39,105 nt of DNA from an uncultured Ruminococcus sp. (GTDB lineage Bacteria; Bacillota; Clostridia; Oscillospirales; SIG627), in contig CADBPF010000010.1 of NCBI GenBank assembly GCA_902796545.1, positions 1-39,105 of the forward strand, given 5' to 3'. Numbering within the stretch: the first letter of the stretch is position 1; every line of letters starts with the position of its first letter. Below, one piece after another: positions 26,302 to 33,106 of the stretch. The notes beneath the pieces are model-generated. The model worked only from the letters and a program-made list of their open reading frames with translations, was not told the DNA's origin and ran no database searches. The translations under genes were made by a program, and so were the position numbers.

Positions 26302-27591
26302 TTATCCGATGATATGATCGGCAAATCTGCCGGTAAGCGCGGGCTCTAAATACGCGTGCAGGGTGACGCCGTTTTCATCGTGACGCGCGTCGATCACGCT
26401 CGCTTTGCGGTACAACAGATCCACGCTTGACTCTTCCGAAAGCGCAAAACGCAAGGTGCAAAGCCGCAAATCCTCACGCAACACCGCTTCCATGCGTTGG
26501 AGCAGTTCCCCGATCCCGAAACCCGTTACGGCGGAGATCTGCACGCTGTTTTGCCGGTCCTGCGGCGCAAGGATCAGTTCCCCGGACAGTTTGTCACACT
26601 TATTATACACGAAAATCGTTTTCGGGGAAAGTACTTTTCTCGTTTTTCCGAGTTCATATACCAGATTGCGCGTTACGGAAAGCTGACGCTCCAGATTCGG
26701 ATCGGACGCGTCGAGCACCACAAGTAAAAGATCCGCGTAGGCGACCTCGTCGAGCGTGGAGGCGAACGCCTCGATCAGATGGTGCGGCAAACGATCGATA
26801 AAGCCGACGGTATCGGTCAGAAGCACCTCGGTCTTATGCGGCAGCACAAGTTTGCGCGTCGTGGGGTCGAGCGTGGCAAACAACTGATCGCGCGCGAGAA
26901 TATCCGCGTTGGTCAGCGTGTTCAAGAGCGTGGATTTGCCCGCGTTCGTATAGCCCGCGATCGTGACCTGTTTTTTCCCGCCCGCTTTTCGGGCGCCGCG
27001 GCGCAGATCGCGGCTCGCGGCAAGGGCTTCCAGTTTTTGCTCCAGGGCGGCGATCCTGCGCTTGACGTGGCGTTTATCCGTTTCGAGTTTGCTCTCGCCG
27101 GGGCCGCGCGTGCCGATGCCGCCGCCCAAGCGCGAGAGTTCCTTGCCCCGCCCGGTGAGGCGCGGCACGCTGTATTTGAGTTGGGCGATCTCCACCTGGA
27201 GCATCCCCTCCGCGGTATGCGCGTTGTTTGCGAAAATGTCCAAGATCAGCACGCTGCGGTCGATCACGCGCACTTCCTTGGGCAGTTCCTTTTCCAGATG
27301 CACGACCTGCGCGGGGCTCAATTCCTCGTCGAAGATCACAAGACCGGCTTGCAGATTCTCGCAAAGCTCGTATAGTTCGCGCAGTTTGCCCGAGCCGATC
27401 ACGGTGGACGGATCGGCGCTGCGGCGCACCTGCGTGAGCGCGGCGAGCACCTTCACCCCCGCCGTATCGCACAGGGCTTCCAGCTCCGATAAGGCGCTTT
27501 CGGCGTCTTCATATTTTTCGGCGTCCGATACGACGCCGACGAGGATCGCGCCCTCGGCGCCGGACGAAGTGTTGAATTCCTGATAGTCCAT
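26302..27591 (-). CDS. hflX: Ribosome-associated GTPase HflX
   Basis: 429 residues. An N-terminal HflX domain includes the glycine-rich GRGKELSRLGGGIGTRGPGE region, followed by a helical linker and a G domain with G1 GYTNAGKST, G3 DTVGF, G4 NKCD and a short C-terminal domain. It splits or rescues stalled ribosomes. The open frame extends upstream to 27837, but GGAGGAGGGA before the ATG at 27591 and a terminator hairpin just upstream set the start here. Only about 24 nt separate that terminator from the start, with no room for a separate promoter. Confidence 0.96.
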   Translation of the reverse strand: MDYQEFNTSSGAEGAILVGVVSDAEKYEDAESALSELEALCDTAGVKVLAALTQVRRSADPSTVIGSGKLRELYELCENLQAGLVIFDEELSPAQVVHLEKELPKEVRVIDRSVLILDIFANNAHTAEGMLQVEIAQLKYSVPRLTGRGKELSRLGGGIGTRGPGESKLETDKRHVKRRIAALEQKLEALAASRDLRRGARKAGGKKQVTIAGYTNAGKSTLLNTLTNADILARDQLFATLDPTTRKLVLPHKTEVLLTDTVGFIDRLPHHLIEAFASTLDEVAYADLLLVVLDASDPNLERQLSVTRNLVYELGKTRKVLSPKTIFVYNKCDKLSGELILAPQDRQNSVQISAVTGFGIGELLQRMEAVLREDLRLCTLRFALSEESSVDLLYRKASVIDARHDENGVTLHAYLEPALTGRFADHIIG

Positions 27592-27623
27592 AACAGTCCC
27601 TCCTCCCGGGGGTCTAAAAAAAG

Positions 27624-27647
27624 AGAACGGCACAACCGTGCCGTTCT
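27624..27647 (-). terminator. Intrinsic terminator between rpmE and hflX
   Basis: AGAACGGCAC-type arms form a 9-10 bp stem (27624-27633 with 27638-27647) with a 4-nt loop, followed on the minus strand by TTTTTT. Because hflX starts right behind it without its own promoter, it may work as a partial (readthrough) terminator. Confidence 0.85.
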
Positions 27648-27682
27648 TCCGTTCGTTTGAAAAGCAAGCCGACCTTGCCCGA

Positions 27683-27883
27683 TCAGGTGCGGTCGTAACG
27701 CTTCTTGAACTTGTCCACTCTGCCGCCCGCGTCCACGAACTTCTGTTTGCCCGTGTAGAAGGGATGGCACTTCGCGCAGATATCCACGTGCAGATCCGAT
27801 TTGGTGGAACGGGTGGGATATTCCGCACCGCAAGCACAGACGATCACGGTGTCTTTATATTCGGGATGAATGCCTTTTTTCAT
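27683..27883 (-). CDS. rpmE: 50S ribosomal protein L31 (zinc-binding type)
   Basis: 66 residues, starting MKKGIHPEY. Four cysteines in the pairs CAC and CAKC (about 16, 18, 37, 40) mark the zinc-ribbon (C+) form. The C-terminus [20 protein letters not shown] is typical. GAGG ahead of the ATG at 27883 decides against an upstream start that would lie inside the promoter. It has its own promoter and terminator. Confidence 0.97.
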   Translation of the reverse strand: MKKGIHPEYKDTVIVCACGAEYPTRSTKSDLHVDICAKCHPFYTGKQKFVDAGGRVDKFKKRYDRT

Positions 27884-27918
27884 GATCTTTTCCTCACAGC
27901 TTTTTTCGATACCCGAAA

Positions 27919-27947
27919 AGTATAGCATAAGAAATGCGGAAATGCAA
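27919..27947 (-). promoter_or_regulatory. Sigma-A promoter for rpmE
   Basis: Minus strand TTGCAT (27947-27942), 17 nt, TATACT (27924-27919). Confidence 0.85.
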
Positions 27948-27966
27948 GGGGTTTTGAAAAAATTTT

Positions 27967-27986
27967 CGCGTTTTCAAAAAAACGCG
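27967..27986. repeat. 8-bp dyad between the divergent rpmE and citrate synthase promoters
   Basis: CGCGTTTT (27967-27974) and AAAACGCG (27979-27986) with a 4-nt loop. It lies upstream of both promoters and lacks a T-tract on either strand, so an operator is more likely than a terminator. Confidence 0.4.
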
Positions 27987-28014
27987 CAAAATTCAAGCAT
28001 TCTTCACAAATTTC

Positions 28015-28023
28015 TGTTATACT
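28015..28023 (+). promoter_or_regulatory. Extended -10 of the citrate synthase promoter
   Basis: TGT followed by TATACT (28018-28023). No good -35 lies 16-18 nt upstream, so the extended -10 or an activator must compensate. Confidence 0.6.
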
Positions 28024-28061
28024 GAACGCCAACCCCGACGAACCCCTTTTTGAGGTGCAGT

Positions 28062-29414
28062 ATGGCTGAATCGTATCAAATCGAACTTCCGGAGCTTTTG
28101 CCGCTTGCCGAAAAAGTTTTGGCAAACGACCGCATCCCGCAGGAATTATACACGCGCTACGACGTGAAGCGCGGTCTGCGCGATTTAAGCGGAAAAGGCG
28201 TGCTCGCCGGACTGACCGAGATCTCCGAGATCGTTTCCGCCACCCCCGACGGCAAGCCCTGCGAGGGCAGGCTCTTTTACCGCGGCATCGAGATCCAAAA
28301 GATCGTGGACGGGTTTTTGAAAGAAAACCGCTTCGGTTTCGAGGAGGTCGTATATCTTTTGCTCTTCGGCGAATTGCCGACGAGGACGGAGCTTGACACC
28401 TTTACGGCTGTGCTCGGGCATTACCGCAGCCTGCCGACGAGTTTCGTGCGCGACGTGATCATGAAAGCGCCGAGCCCCGACATGATGAACGCGCTTGCCC
28501 GCAGCGTTTTGACGCTGTATTCCTACGATCCGAAGCCGGACGACACGGACATTGCGAACGTGCTGCGCCAATGCCTGCAGCTGATCGCGCAGTTTGCGCT
28601 GCTTTCGGTGTACGGCTATCAGTCGGCGCGGCACTATCACGGCGGCGAGAGCCTGTTCATCCACGCGCCGCGCGCCGATCTTTCCACCGCGGAGAATATT
28701 TTGTATCTTTTGCGCGCGGACAACCGCTATACCGAGCTGGAGGCGCGGGTGCTCGATCTGTGCCTCGTATTGCACGCGGAGCACGGCGGCGGCAACAATT
28801 CCACCTTCACGACCCACGTGGTCACCTCGTCCGGCACGGACACCTATTCGTCGATGGCATCGTCGCTCGGCTCGCTGAAGGGCCCGCGCCACGGCGGCGC
28901 GAACTGCAAGGTGGACGCGATGTTTTCCGATCTGCGCGCGCATTTACAGAACCCGGAGGACGAGGACGAGATCCGCGCTTACTTAAACGATCTCTTGGAT
29001 AAAAAAGCCTTTGACCGCACGGGACTCATTTACGGGATGGGGCACGCGGTCTATTCCCTCTCCGATCCGCGCGCGACGATTTTGCGCCGTTTCGTGCAGC
29101 AGCTTTCCGCCGAAAAAGGGCGCGAGGAGGAATACCGGCTCTACGAGCGCGTGGAGCGCCTGGCGCCGCAGGTGATCGCCAAAAAACGACATATCTACAA
29201 GGGCGTGAGCGCCAACGTGGACTTTTATTCGGGATTCGTGTATCACTTGCTCGGATTGCCGAGAGAGCTCTACACGCCGGTCTTTGCCGTGGCGCGGATC
29301 GCCGGCTGGAGCGCGCACCGATTGGAAGAGCTTGCCGGCGGCGGCAAGATCATCCGCCCGGCGTACCGCTGCGTCGCCGAGGAGCGCGAATACGTGCCGC
29401 TGGACCAGCGGTGA
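28062..29414 (+). CDS. Citrate synthase (citrate/2-methylcitrate synthase family, long clostridial type)
   Basis: 450 residues. Condenses acetyl-CoA with oxaloacetate to citrate. Active-site segments: LHAEHGGGNNSTFT, KGPRHGGANCKV (substrate His), GMGHAVYSLSDPRA (second His), and NVDFYSG with the catalytic Asp. The start at 28062 is set by GAGGT 5 nt upstream; an in-frame TTG at 28050 is less likely. It is monocistronic, with a strong terminator behind it and no aconitase or isocitrate dehydrogenase nearby, which fits a partial TCA pathway used for glutamate synthesis. Methylcitrate activity cannot be excluded. Confidence 0.94.
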   Translation: MAESYQIELPELLPLAEKVLANDRIPQELYTRYDVKRGLRDLSGKGVLAGLTEISEIVSATPDGKPCEGRLFYRGIEIQKIVDGFLKENRFGFEEVVYLLLFGELPTRTELDTFTAVLGHYRSLPTSFVRDVIMKAPSPDMMNALARSVLTLYSYDPKPDDTDIANVLRQCLQLIAQFALLSVYGYQSARHYHGGESLFIHAPRADLSTAENILYLLRADNRYTELEARVLDLCLVLHAEHGGGNNSTFTTHVVTSSGTDTYSSMASSLGSLKGPRHGGANCKVDAMFSDLRAHLQNPEDEDEIRAYLNDLLDKKAFDRTGLIYGMGHAVYSLSDPRATILRRFVQQLSAEKGREEEYRLYERVERLAPQVIAKKRHIYKGVSANVDFYSGFVYHLLGLPRELYTPVFAVARIAGWSAHRLEELAGGGKIIRPAYRCVAEEREYVPLDQR

Positions 29415-29427
29415 ACAGAATTATTAT

Positions 29428-29458
29428 AAAGACCCCCCGGCAAAGCCGGGGGGTCTTT
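29428..29458 (+). terminator. Intrinsic terminator of citrate synthase
   Basis: A 14-bp perfect stem (29428-29441 with 29445-29458), loop AAA, followed by GTTTCGGTTTTG. It also faces the end of the convergent gene at 29483. Confidence 0.9.
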
Positions 29459-29482
29459 GTTTCGGTTTGGTTTTACGATCGC

Positions 29483-30118
29483 TCAACGTTTTTTCTCATT
29501 CAAATTCTCACAGCGGGTGCGGATATAGTCGAGCACGAAGAAAAAATGCTCGTCATCGACGTAAACCTCGTTGTGCTCGAGGCCCGCGCTCAATCGGATC
29601 AGGTGTCGGCGGGGATACGCTTTGATCTTCCTTACTCTTTCAAATTCCGTATAAAGCTCCGTTTTCTGTGCGCTTCTCCCGGCGCCGGCGGCGCCAAAGC
29701 TGCCCGAGGCGGCGCCGACGGATGCGGTCAGGGCCCCGAGTTTTCGCGCCTTTTTTGCCTGCGCCGCGGTCTGGCGGTGATCGATCCCTTTTTCATCCAT
29801 CGTAAACTCAACGATATATTCCCCGCCCATGTTCAGCGCGTAGATCAGATACCCGAGGATCACGAGTACCGTCATTCCGGCAAAAACATAAGCACACACC
29901 CGGAAAAAGTCCGAAACGCGCCGGGCGTCCAGGCTTCCGCCCGTCAGATCGAGCAAAAACACGAACGCGAAAACGGCAAGGAAAATAAAGAAAAAGATCT
30001 TCCAGACCAGAAATGCGATATGGAGATCCCGAAACAAATTCACGGAAAAGGTCCAACGGTATTTCCCGTCGTAATCCGCGCGGTACGCGCCCTGTTTTGC
30101 CGGTTCAATCCGTTTCAT
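29483..30118 (-). CDS. Hypothetical membrane protein with two helices and a basic C-terminal domain
   Basis: 211 residues, not recognised. Two strong membrane helices (about 37-58 and 75-98) lie close together; the C-terminal 110 residues are soluble and contain YIVEFTMDEKGIDHRQ, then a basic and Ala/Gly-rich stretch (TAAQAKKARKLGALTAS), then beta-rich sequence ending YVDDEHFFFVLDYI. The layout resembles small bacterial proteins with a PH-like domain behind two membrane helices, but this is only an impression. A start at 30187 would lie inside the promoter -10, so the ATG at 30118 is preferred. Monocistronic. Confidence 0.7.
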   Translation of the reverse strand: MKRIEPAKQGAYRADYDGKYRWTFSVNLFRDLHIAFLVWKIFFFIFLAVFAFVFLLDLTGGSLDARRVSDFFRVCAYVFAGMTVLVILGYLIYALNMGGEYIVEFTMDEKGIDHRQTAAQAKKARKLGALTASVGAASGSFGAAGAGRSAQKTELYTEFERVRKIKAYPRRHLIRLSAGLEHNEVYVDDEHFFFVLDYIRTRCENLNEKKR

Positions 30119-30171
30119 ACGCTTTTTTCGTCCGGAGATCCTTTCGCGAAAACGATACTTATGGTAAGACC

Positions 30172-30201
30172 AGTATAAGAAACCCAAGGCGTTTTTGTCA
30201 A
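30172..30201 (-). promoter_or_regulatory. Sigma-A promoter of the hypothetical membrane protein
   Basis: Minus strand TTGACA (30201-30196), 18 nt, TATACT (30177-30172). The perfect -35 begins just after the T-tract of the asnA terminator. Confidence 0.8.
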
Positions 30202-30202
30202 G

Positions 30203-30232
30203 AAAAATCCGCCCTGCCGTGCGGCAGGGCGG
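30203..30232 (-). terminator. Intrinsic terminator of asnA
   Basis: A 10-bp stem (30209-30218 with 30223-30232), 4-nt loop, then ATTTTT on the minus strand. Confidence 0.88.
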
Positions 30233-30240
30233 GTCTTGTC

Positions 30241-31254
30241 TTATAAGAGCTTGACGCCGGCGCCCTCACAGGCACGGATCGTTTCCTCGTCCCAGACGGA
30301 GGACTGCACCTCGCCGACGTGCGCCTTGGCGAGCAGGAGCATACACAGTCTGCTTTGCCCGATGCCGCCGCCGATCGTGTCCGGCAAGGTCCCCGACAGC
30401 ACGAGTTTGTGGAAGTCCAGCGCCTCGCGCCTGGTTTTGCCCGACGCCGCAAGCTGGGACCGCATGGACGAAGCGTTGACGCGGATCCCCATGCTGGAGA
30501 TCTCCAGCGCGCAGCCAAGCGGCTCGAACCAGTACAACAGATCGCCGTTTAAGCTCCAATCGTCGTAATCCGGGGCGCGGCCGTCGTGCGGCTTGCCGTC
30601 GGAAAGATTTGCGCCCACGCCGATCAAAAACACGGTGCCGTATTCCTTTGCCGCGGCGTTTTCGCGCTCTTTTGCGGAAAGACCGGGATAGCGGTCAAGC
30701 AGCGTTTGCGTATCCACGAAGGTCACGGTGCGCGAAAGATTCGTCGGGATCACCGGATACGCCGCCTTCAAGGCGTCCAGCGTGTCGGCGATGCACCCCG
30801 CGATGCGGCGCACGGTATCTTTGAGCGTATCGAGCGTGCGCGTGCCGGGCGTTAAGATCTTTTCCCAGTCCCATTGGTCCACGTACACGGAGTGCAGGTT
30901 GTCCAATTCCTCGTCGCGGCGGATGGCGTTCATATCGGTATAAAGCCCTTTTCCCGCCGGAAAGCCGTATTTCCACAAGGCGAGCCGTTTCCATTTGGCA
31001 AGCGAATGGACGACTTCCGCGTCTTTTTTCGCGTCGCGGATGTCAAAGCGCACGGCGCGTTCCACGCCGTTCAAGTCGTCGTTGATCCCCGTGCCGCACT
31101 CCACGAACAAGGGGGCGGAAACGCGCGTCAGATCCAGTTCTTCGCACAGGCGCGTTTCAAAGGTCTTTTTCACCAGACTGATCGCCGCCTGCGTTTCAAA
31201 CAGACTTAGTCCCGCGTTTGCCCGATACCCCGCCGGGAAAGCCGTTTTCGACAT
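30241..31254 (-). CDS. asnA: Aspartate-ammonia ligase (asparagine synthetase A)
   Basis: 337 residues. Makes asparagine from aspartate, ammonia and ATP; class II aminoacyl-tRNA synthetase fold. Family segments visible: ISLVKKTFE near the N-terminus, GTGINDDLNGVERAV, the active-site stretch SVYVDQWDWE, and DTIGGGIGQSRLCMLLL near the C-terminus. GGAGGTGG ahead of the ATG at 31254 rules out the upstream start at 31284, which lies inside the -10 region. Monocistronic. No T-box or other leader structure is possible in the short 5' region. Confidence 0.97.
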   Translation of the reverse strand: MSKTAFPAGYRANAGLSLFETQAAISLVKKTFETRLCEELDLTRVSAPLFVECGTGINDDLNGVERAVRFDIRDAKKDAEVVHSLAKWKRLALWKYGFPAGKGLYTDMNAIRRDEELDNLHSVYVDQWDWEKILTPGTRTLDTLKDTVRRIAGCIADTLDALKAAYPVIPTNLSRTVTFVDTQTLLDRYPGLSAKERENAAAKEYGTVFLIGVGANLSDGKPHDGRAPDYDDWSLNGDLLYWFEPLGCALEISSMGIRVNASSMRSQLAASGKTRREALDFHKLVLSGTLPDTIGGGIGQSRLCMLLLAKAHVGEVQSSVWDEETIRACEGAGVKLL

Positions 31255-31282
31255 CCTGCCACCTCCGAAAAAATTTTTTGCC

Positions 31283-31311
31283 ATTATAGCACTTTTCTTC
31301 CGTCCTGTAAA
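31283..31311 (-). promoter_or_regulatory. Sigma-A promoter of asnA
   Basis: Minus strand TTTACA (31311-31306), 17 nt, TATAAT (31288-31283). Confidence 0.88.
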
Positions 31312-31369
31312 GACTTTTTTTCGTTTTGCATATCCTGTTTATCAGGACGTGTAAGGGAAAGGAGAAACC

Positions 31370-31567
31370 ATGAAAAAACCGTGTTTTGATCCGAAAAAGA
31401 CCGTATATCTGCGCGCGAGTGCGCGCTATTGCGACGGTTTTCCCGTCCCCGGGCGCTTTCATCGCGCGCCGCAGCGGATCCTGTCGGTCACAAACCGGCG
31501 CGCGCTCTTATATCCCCTGATGCGGACCGTGCCGCTATCCGCTCTTTGCAAAACGAAAGATCTGTGA
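31370..31567 (+). CDS. Small basic hypothetical protein
   Basis: 65 residues, unrecognised. It is Arg-, Lys- and Pro-rich with three Cys and no membrane segment. Supporting evidence is a good ribosome-binding site (AAAGGAG ending 7 nt before the ATG), a third-codon-position GC bias like its neighbours, and a position divergent from asnA. Against it: only a weak promoter (TTGCAT with a poor -10) is visible and its stop codon is embedded in the -10 region of the next gene's promoter. It may be expressed at a low level or be chance. Confidence 0.4.
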   Translation: MKKPCFDPKKTVYLRASARYCDGFPVPGRFHRAPQRILSVTNRRALLYPLMRTVPLSALCKTKDL

Positions 31568-31573
31568 TATACT
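31546..31573 (+). promoter_or_regulatory. Promoter of the YihY-type gene
   Basis: TTGCAA (31546-31551), 16 nt, TATACT (31568-31573) with TGA directly before it (extended -10). The same TGA is the stop codon of the small upstream ORF. Confidence 0.65.
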
Positions 31574-31594
31574 CTTAAGAAAAAGGAGGCGGAC

Positions 31595-32431
31595 ATGGGT
31601 TTGAAAAACACGCGGTTTTACCGCTTTGTTTCCAGGGCTTTCGCGCGGATGCGCGAAGAGCGGATCGATCTGTATTCCGCGCACGCCGCCTTTTTCCTCG
31701 TGATCAGTATGATCCCGCTTCTGATGCTCCTGATCACGCTGTTCCAGATCTTCTTCCCCGCCACGGAGGAAACGCTCACCGTAGAGGTATTAGGCGCGCT
31801 GCCGGAGAGCTTCCGCAACTTTTTTCAGATCATTTTAAGCGAGCTTTTTTCCAAAAAGACCGTGCCGATCATCTCCGTTTCGGCGCTGATCCTCTTGTGG
31901 TCCGCCTCGCGCGGGGTCTTGTCCGTGATGCGGGGGCTCAGGCACATCTATCGCGCAAAGTCCTTACAGTTTTACCGCGAGCGGGTGCGCGCGCTGGTCT
32001 ATACCGTGGCGCTCGTGCTCACGCTGTTATTTGCGCTGGTGGTGCTCGTGTTCGGCGATACGGTGCTCAATTTCATTTTATCCAACGTGCCCTGGCTGGA
32101 AAGCTCGTCGGCGCTCATCATCGCGGCGAAATTCCTCGTTTCCGCGCTTTTAATCTCGCTGTTTTCGATCCTGATCTACACCTCCATGGCGCCGAAGCCC
32201 TACAATACCCTGCGCGTGCAGTTTCCCGGAGCGCTCTTCACCGCGGCGGGCTGGATCCTCTTTTCCACGGGCTTTTCTTTATATATCAACAACTTTTCCA
32301 ATTACTCCTATATCTACGGCTCGCTTGCCGCGATCATTCTGTTGATGCTCTGGCTTTATATCTGTATGTGGCTCTTGTTTTTGGGCGCCGTTATCAACAG
32401 CATCCTCTACCGGCGAAAAAACGGAAACTGA
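31595..32431 (+). CDS. YihY/virulence-factor BrkB family membrane protein
   Basis: 278 residues with six predicted membrane helices (first at about 31-50), typical of the family once wrongly called ribonuclease BN. The landmark AHAAFFLVISMIPLLMLLI at the N-terminus, the segment LLWSASRGVLSVMRGLRHIY in the middle and the final helix ILLMLWLYICMWLLFLGAV are present. Function is unknown; a transport or lipid-related role has been proposed for relatives. AAGGAGG precedes the ATG. Monocistronic, with its own promoter and terminator. Confidence 0.92.
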   Translation: MGLKNTRFYRFVSRAFARMREERIDLYSAHAAFFLVISMIPLLMLLITLFQIFFPATEETLTVEVLGALPESFRNFFQIILSELFSKKTVPIISVSALILLWSASRGVLSVMRGLRHIYRAKSLQFYRERVRALVYTVALVLTLLFALVVLVFGDTVLNFILSNVPWLESSSALIIAAKFLVSALLISLFSILIYTSMAPKPYNTLRVQFPGALFTAAGWILFSTGFSLYINNFSNYSYIYGSLAAIILLMLWLYICMWLLFLGAVINSILYRRKNGN

Positions 32432-32435
32432 ATTC

Positions 32436-32463
32436 AAAACGCTCTGCAAAAGCAGAGCGTTTT
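32436..32463. terminator. Bidirectional intrinsic terminator
   Basis: AAAACGCTCTGC (32436-32447) and GCAGAGCGTTTT (32452-32463) with loop AAAA, between the convergent YihY-type and YigZ-type genes. Confidence 0.9.
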
Positions 32464-32470
32464 TTGATCG

Positions 32471-33106
32471 TTACGGTATCGATTCTCCGGTGGGCAAAAA
32501 GCGTTGTTCCAACAGTTCCGGTACCAGTTCCCCGGCGGACAATTCGCCAAGCGAGGCGATCAGATCCGGCGCGTCGGCAAGACGGACGGAAAACGTGTGC
32601 GTGACGCGCTCGGCAAAAACGCTGTCCAGCACCTTTGCGCCGCGCTTTTTGAGTTCCTGCTCCACGCGGCTTTGGCGCGCGTAAGGCAGGGTGATCCGAT
32701 ACACGCCGCACGATTCGCAGCGCACCGTACCCGCGTTTTCGATCGCCGAAAGCGCCGCCGCGGAATAGGCGCGCGCAAGCGGCCCCGCGCCGAGCAGCGT
32801 GCCGCCGAAATAGCGCACGATCACCACACACACGTTGGATAACCCGGCCTGTTTGATCGCGGTAAGCACGCGCGCGCCGCCCGTGCCCTGGGGCTCGCCG
32901 TCGTCGCTCATACGCTCCTTTGCGCCGAAATCGACCGTATAGGCGTAAACGTGGTGCCGCGCATCCGGGTGGAGCCTGCGCAAATCTTCCACGAACCCGA
33001 TCGCGTCCGCTTCCGAAAAAACGGGGCGCGCAAATCCCAAAAAACGGGATCTTTTTTCCTCGTAAACCCCCTCGCCCTCGCGGGCGACGGTGTAAAACGC
33101 ATCCAT
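32471..33106 (-). CDS. YigZ/IMPACT (UPF0029) family protein
   Basis: 211 residues. The N-terminal IMPACT domain shows EEKRSRFLGFA, HHVYAYTVDF, SDDGEPQGTGGARVL and VVIVRYFGGTLLGAGPLARAY, all family landmarks. The C-terminal ~70 residues form the small ferredoxin-like UPF0029 domain. Relatives of the eukaryotic IMPACT regulator of Gcn2; the bacterial role is not established. Its ATG shares one base with the TGA of the topoisomerase B gene (TGATG), so the two are translationally coupled. A longer upstream frame lies inside that gene and is rejected. Confidence 0.93.
   Translation of the reverse strand: MDAFYTVAREGEGVYEEKRSRFLGFARPVFSEADAIGFVEDLRRLHPDARHHVYAYTVDFGAKERMSDDGEPQGTGGARVLTAIKQAGLSNVCVVIVRYFGGTLLGAGPLARAYSAAALSAIENAGTVRCESCGVYRITLPYARQSRVEQELKKRGAKVLDSVFAERVTHTFSVRLADAPDLIASLGELSAGELVPELLEQRFLPTGESIP

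Noticed and set aside
27592-27837. N-terminal extension of HflX
   Set aside because: It runs through the rpmE terminator and rpmE itself; a strong GGAGGAGGGA stands before the ATG at 27591.
31255-31369. T-box leader for asnA
   Set aside because: The promoter is only about 30 nt ahead of the start codon; no space or conserved T-box sequence is present.
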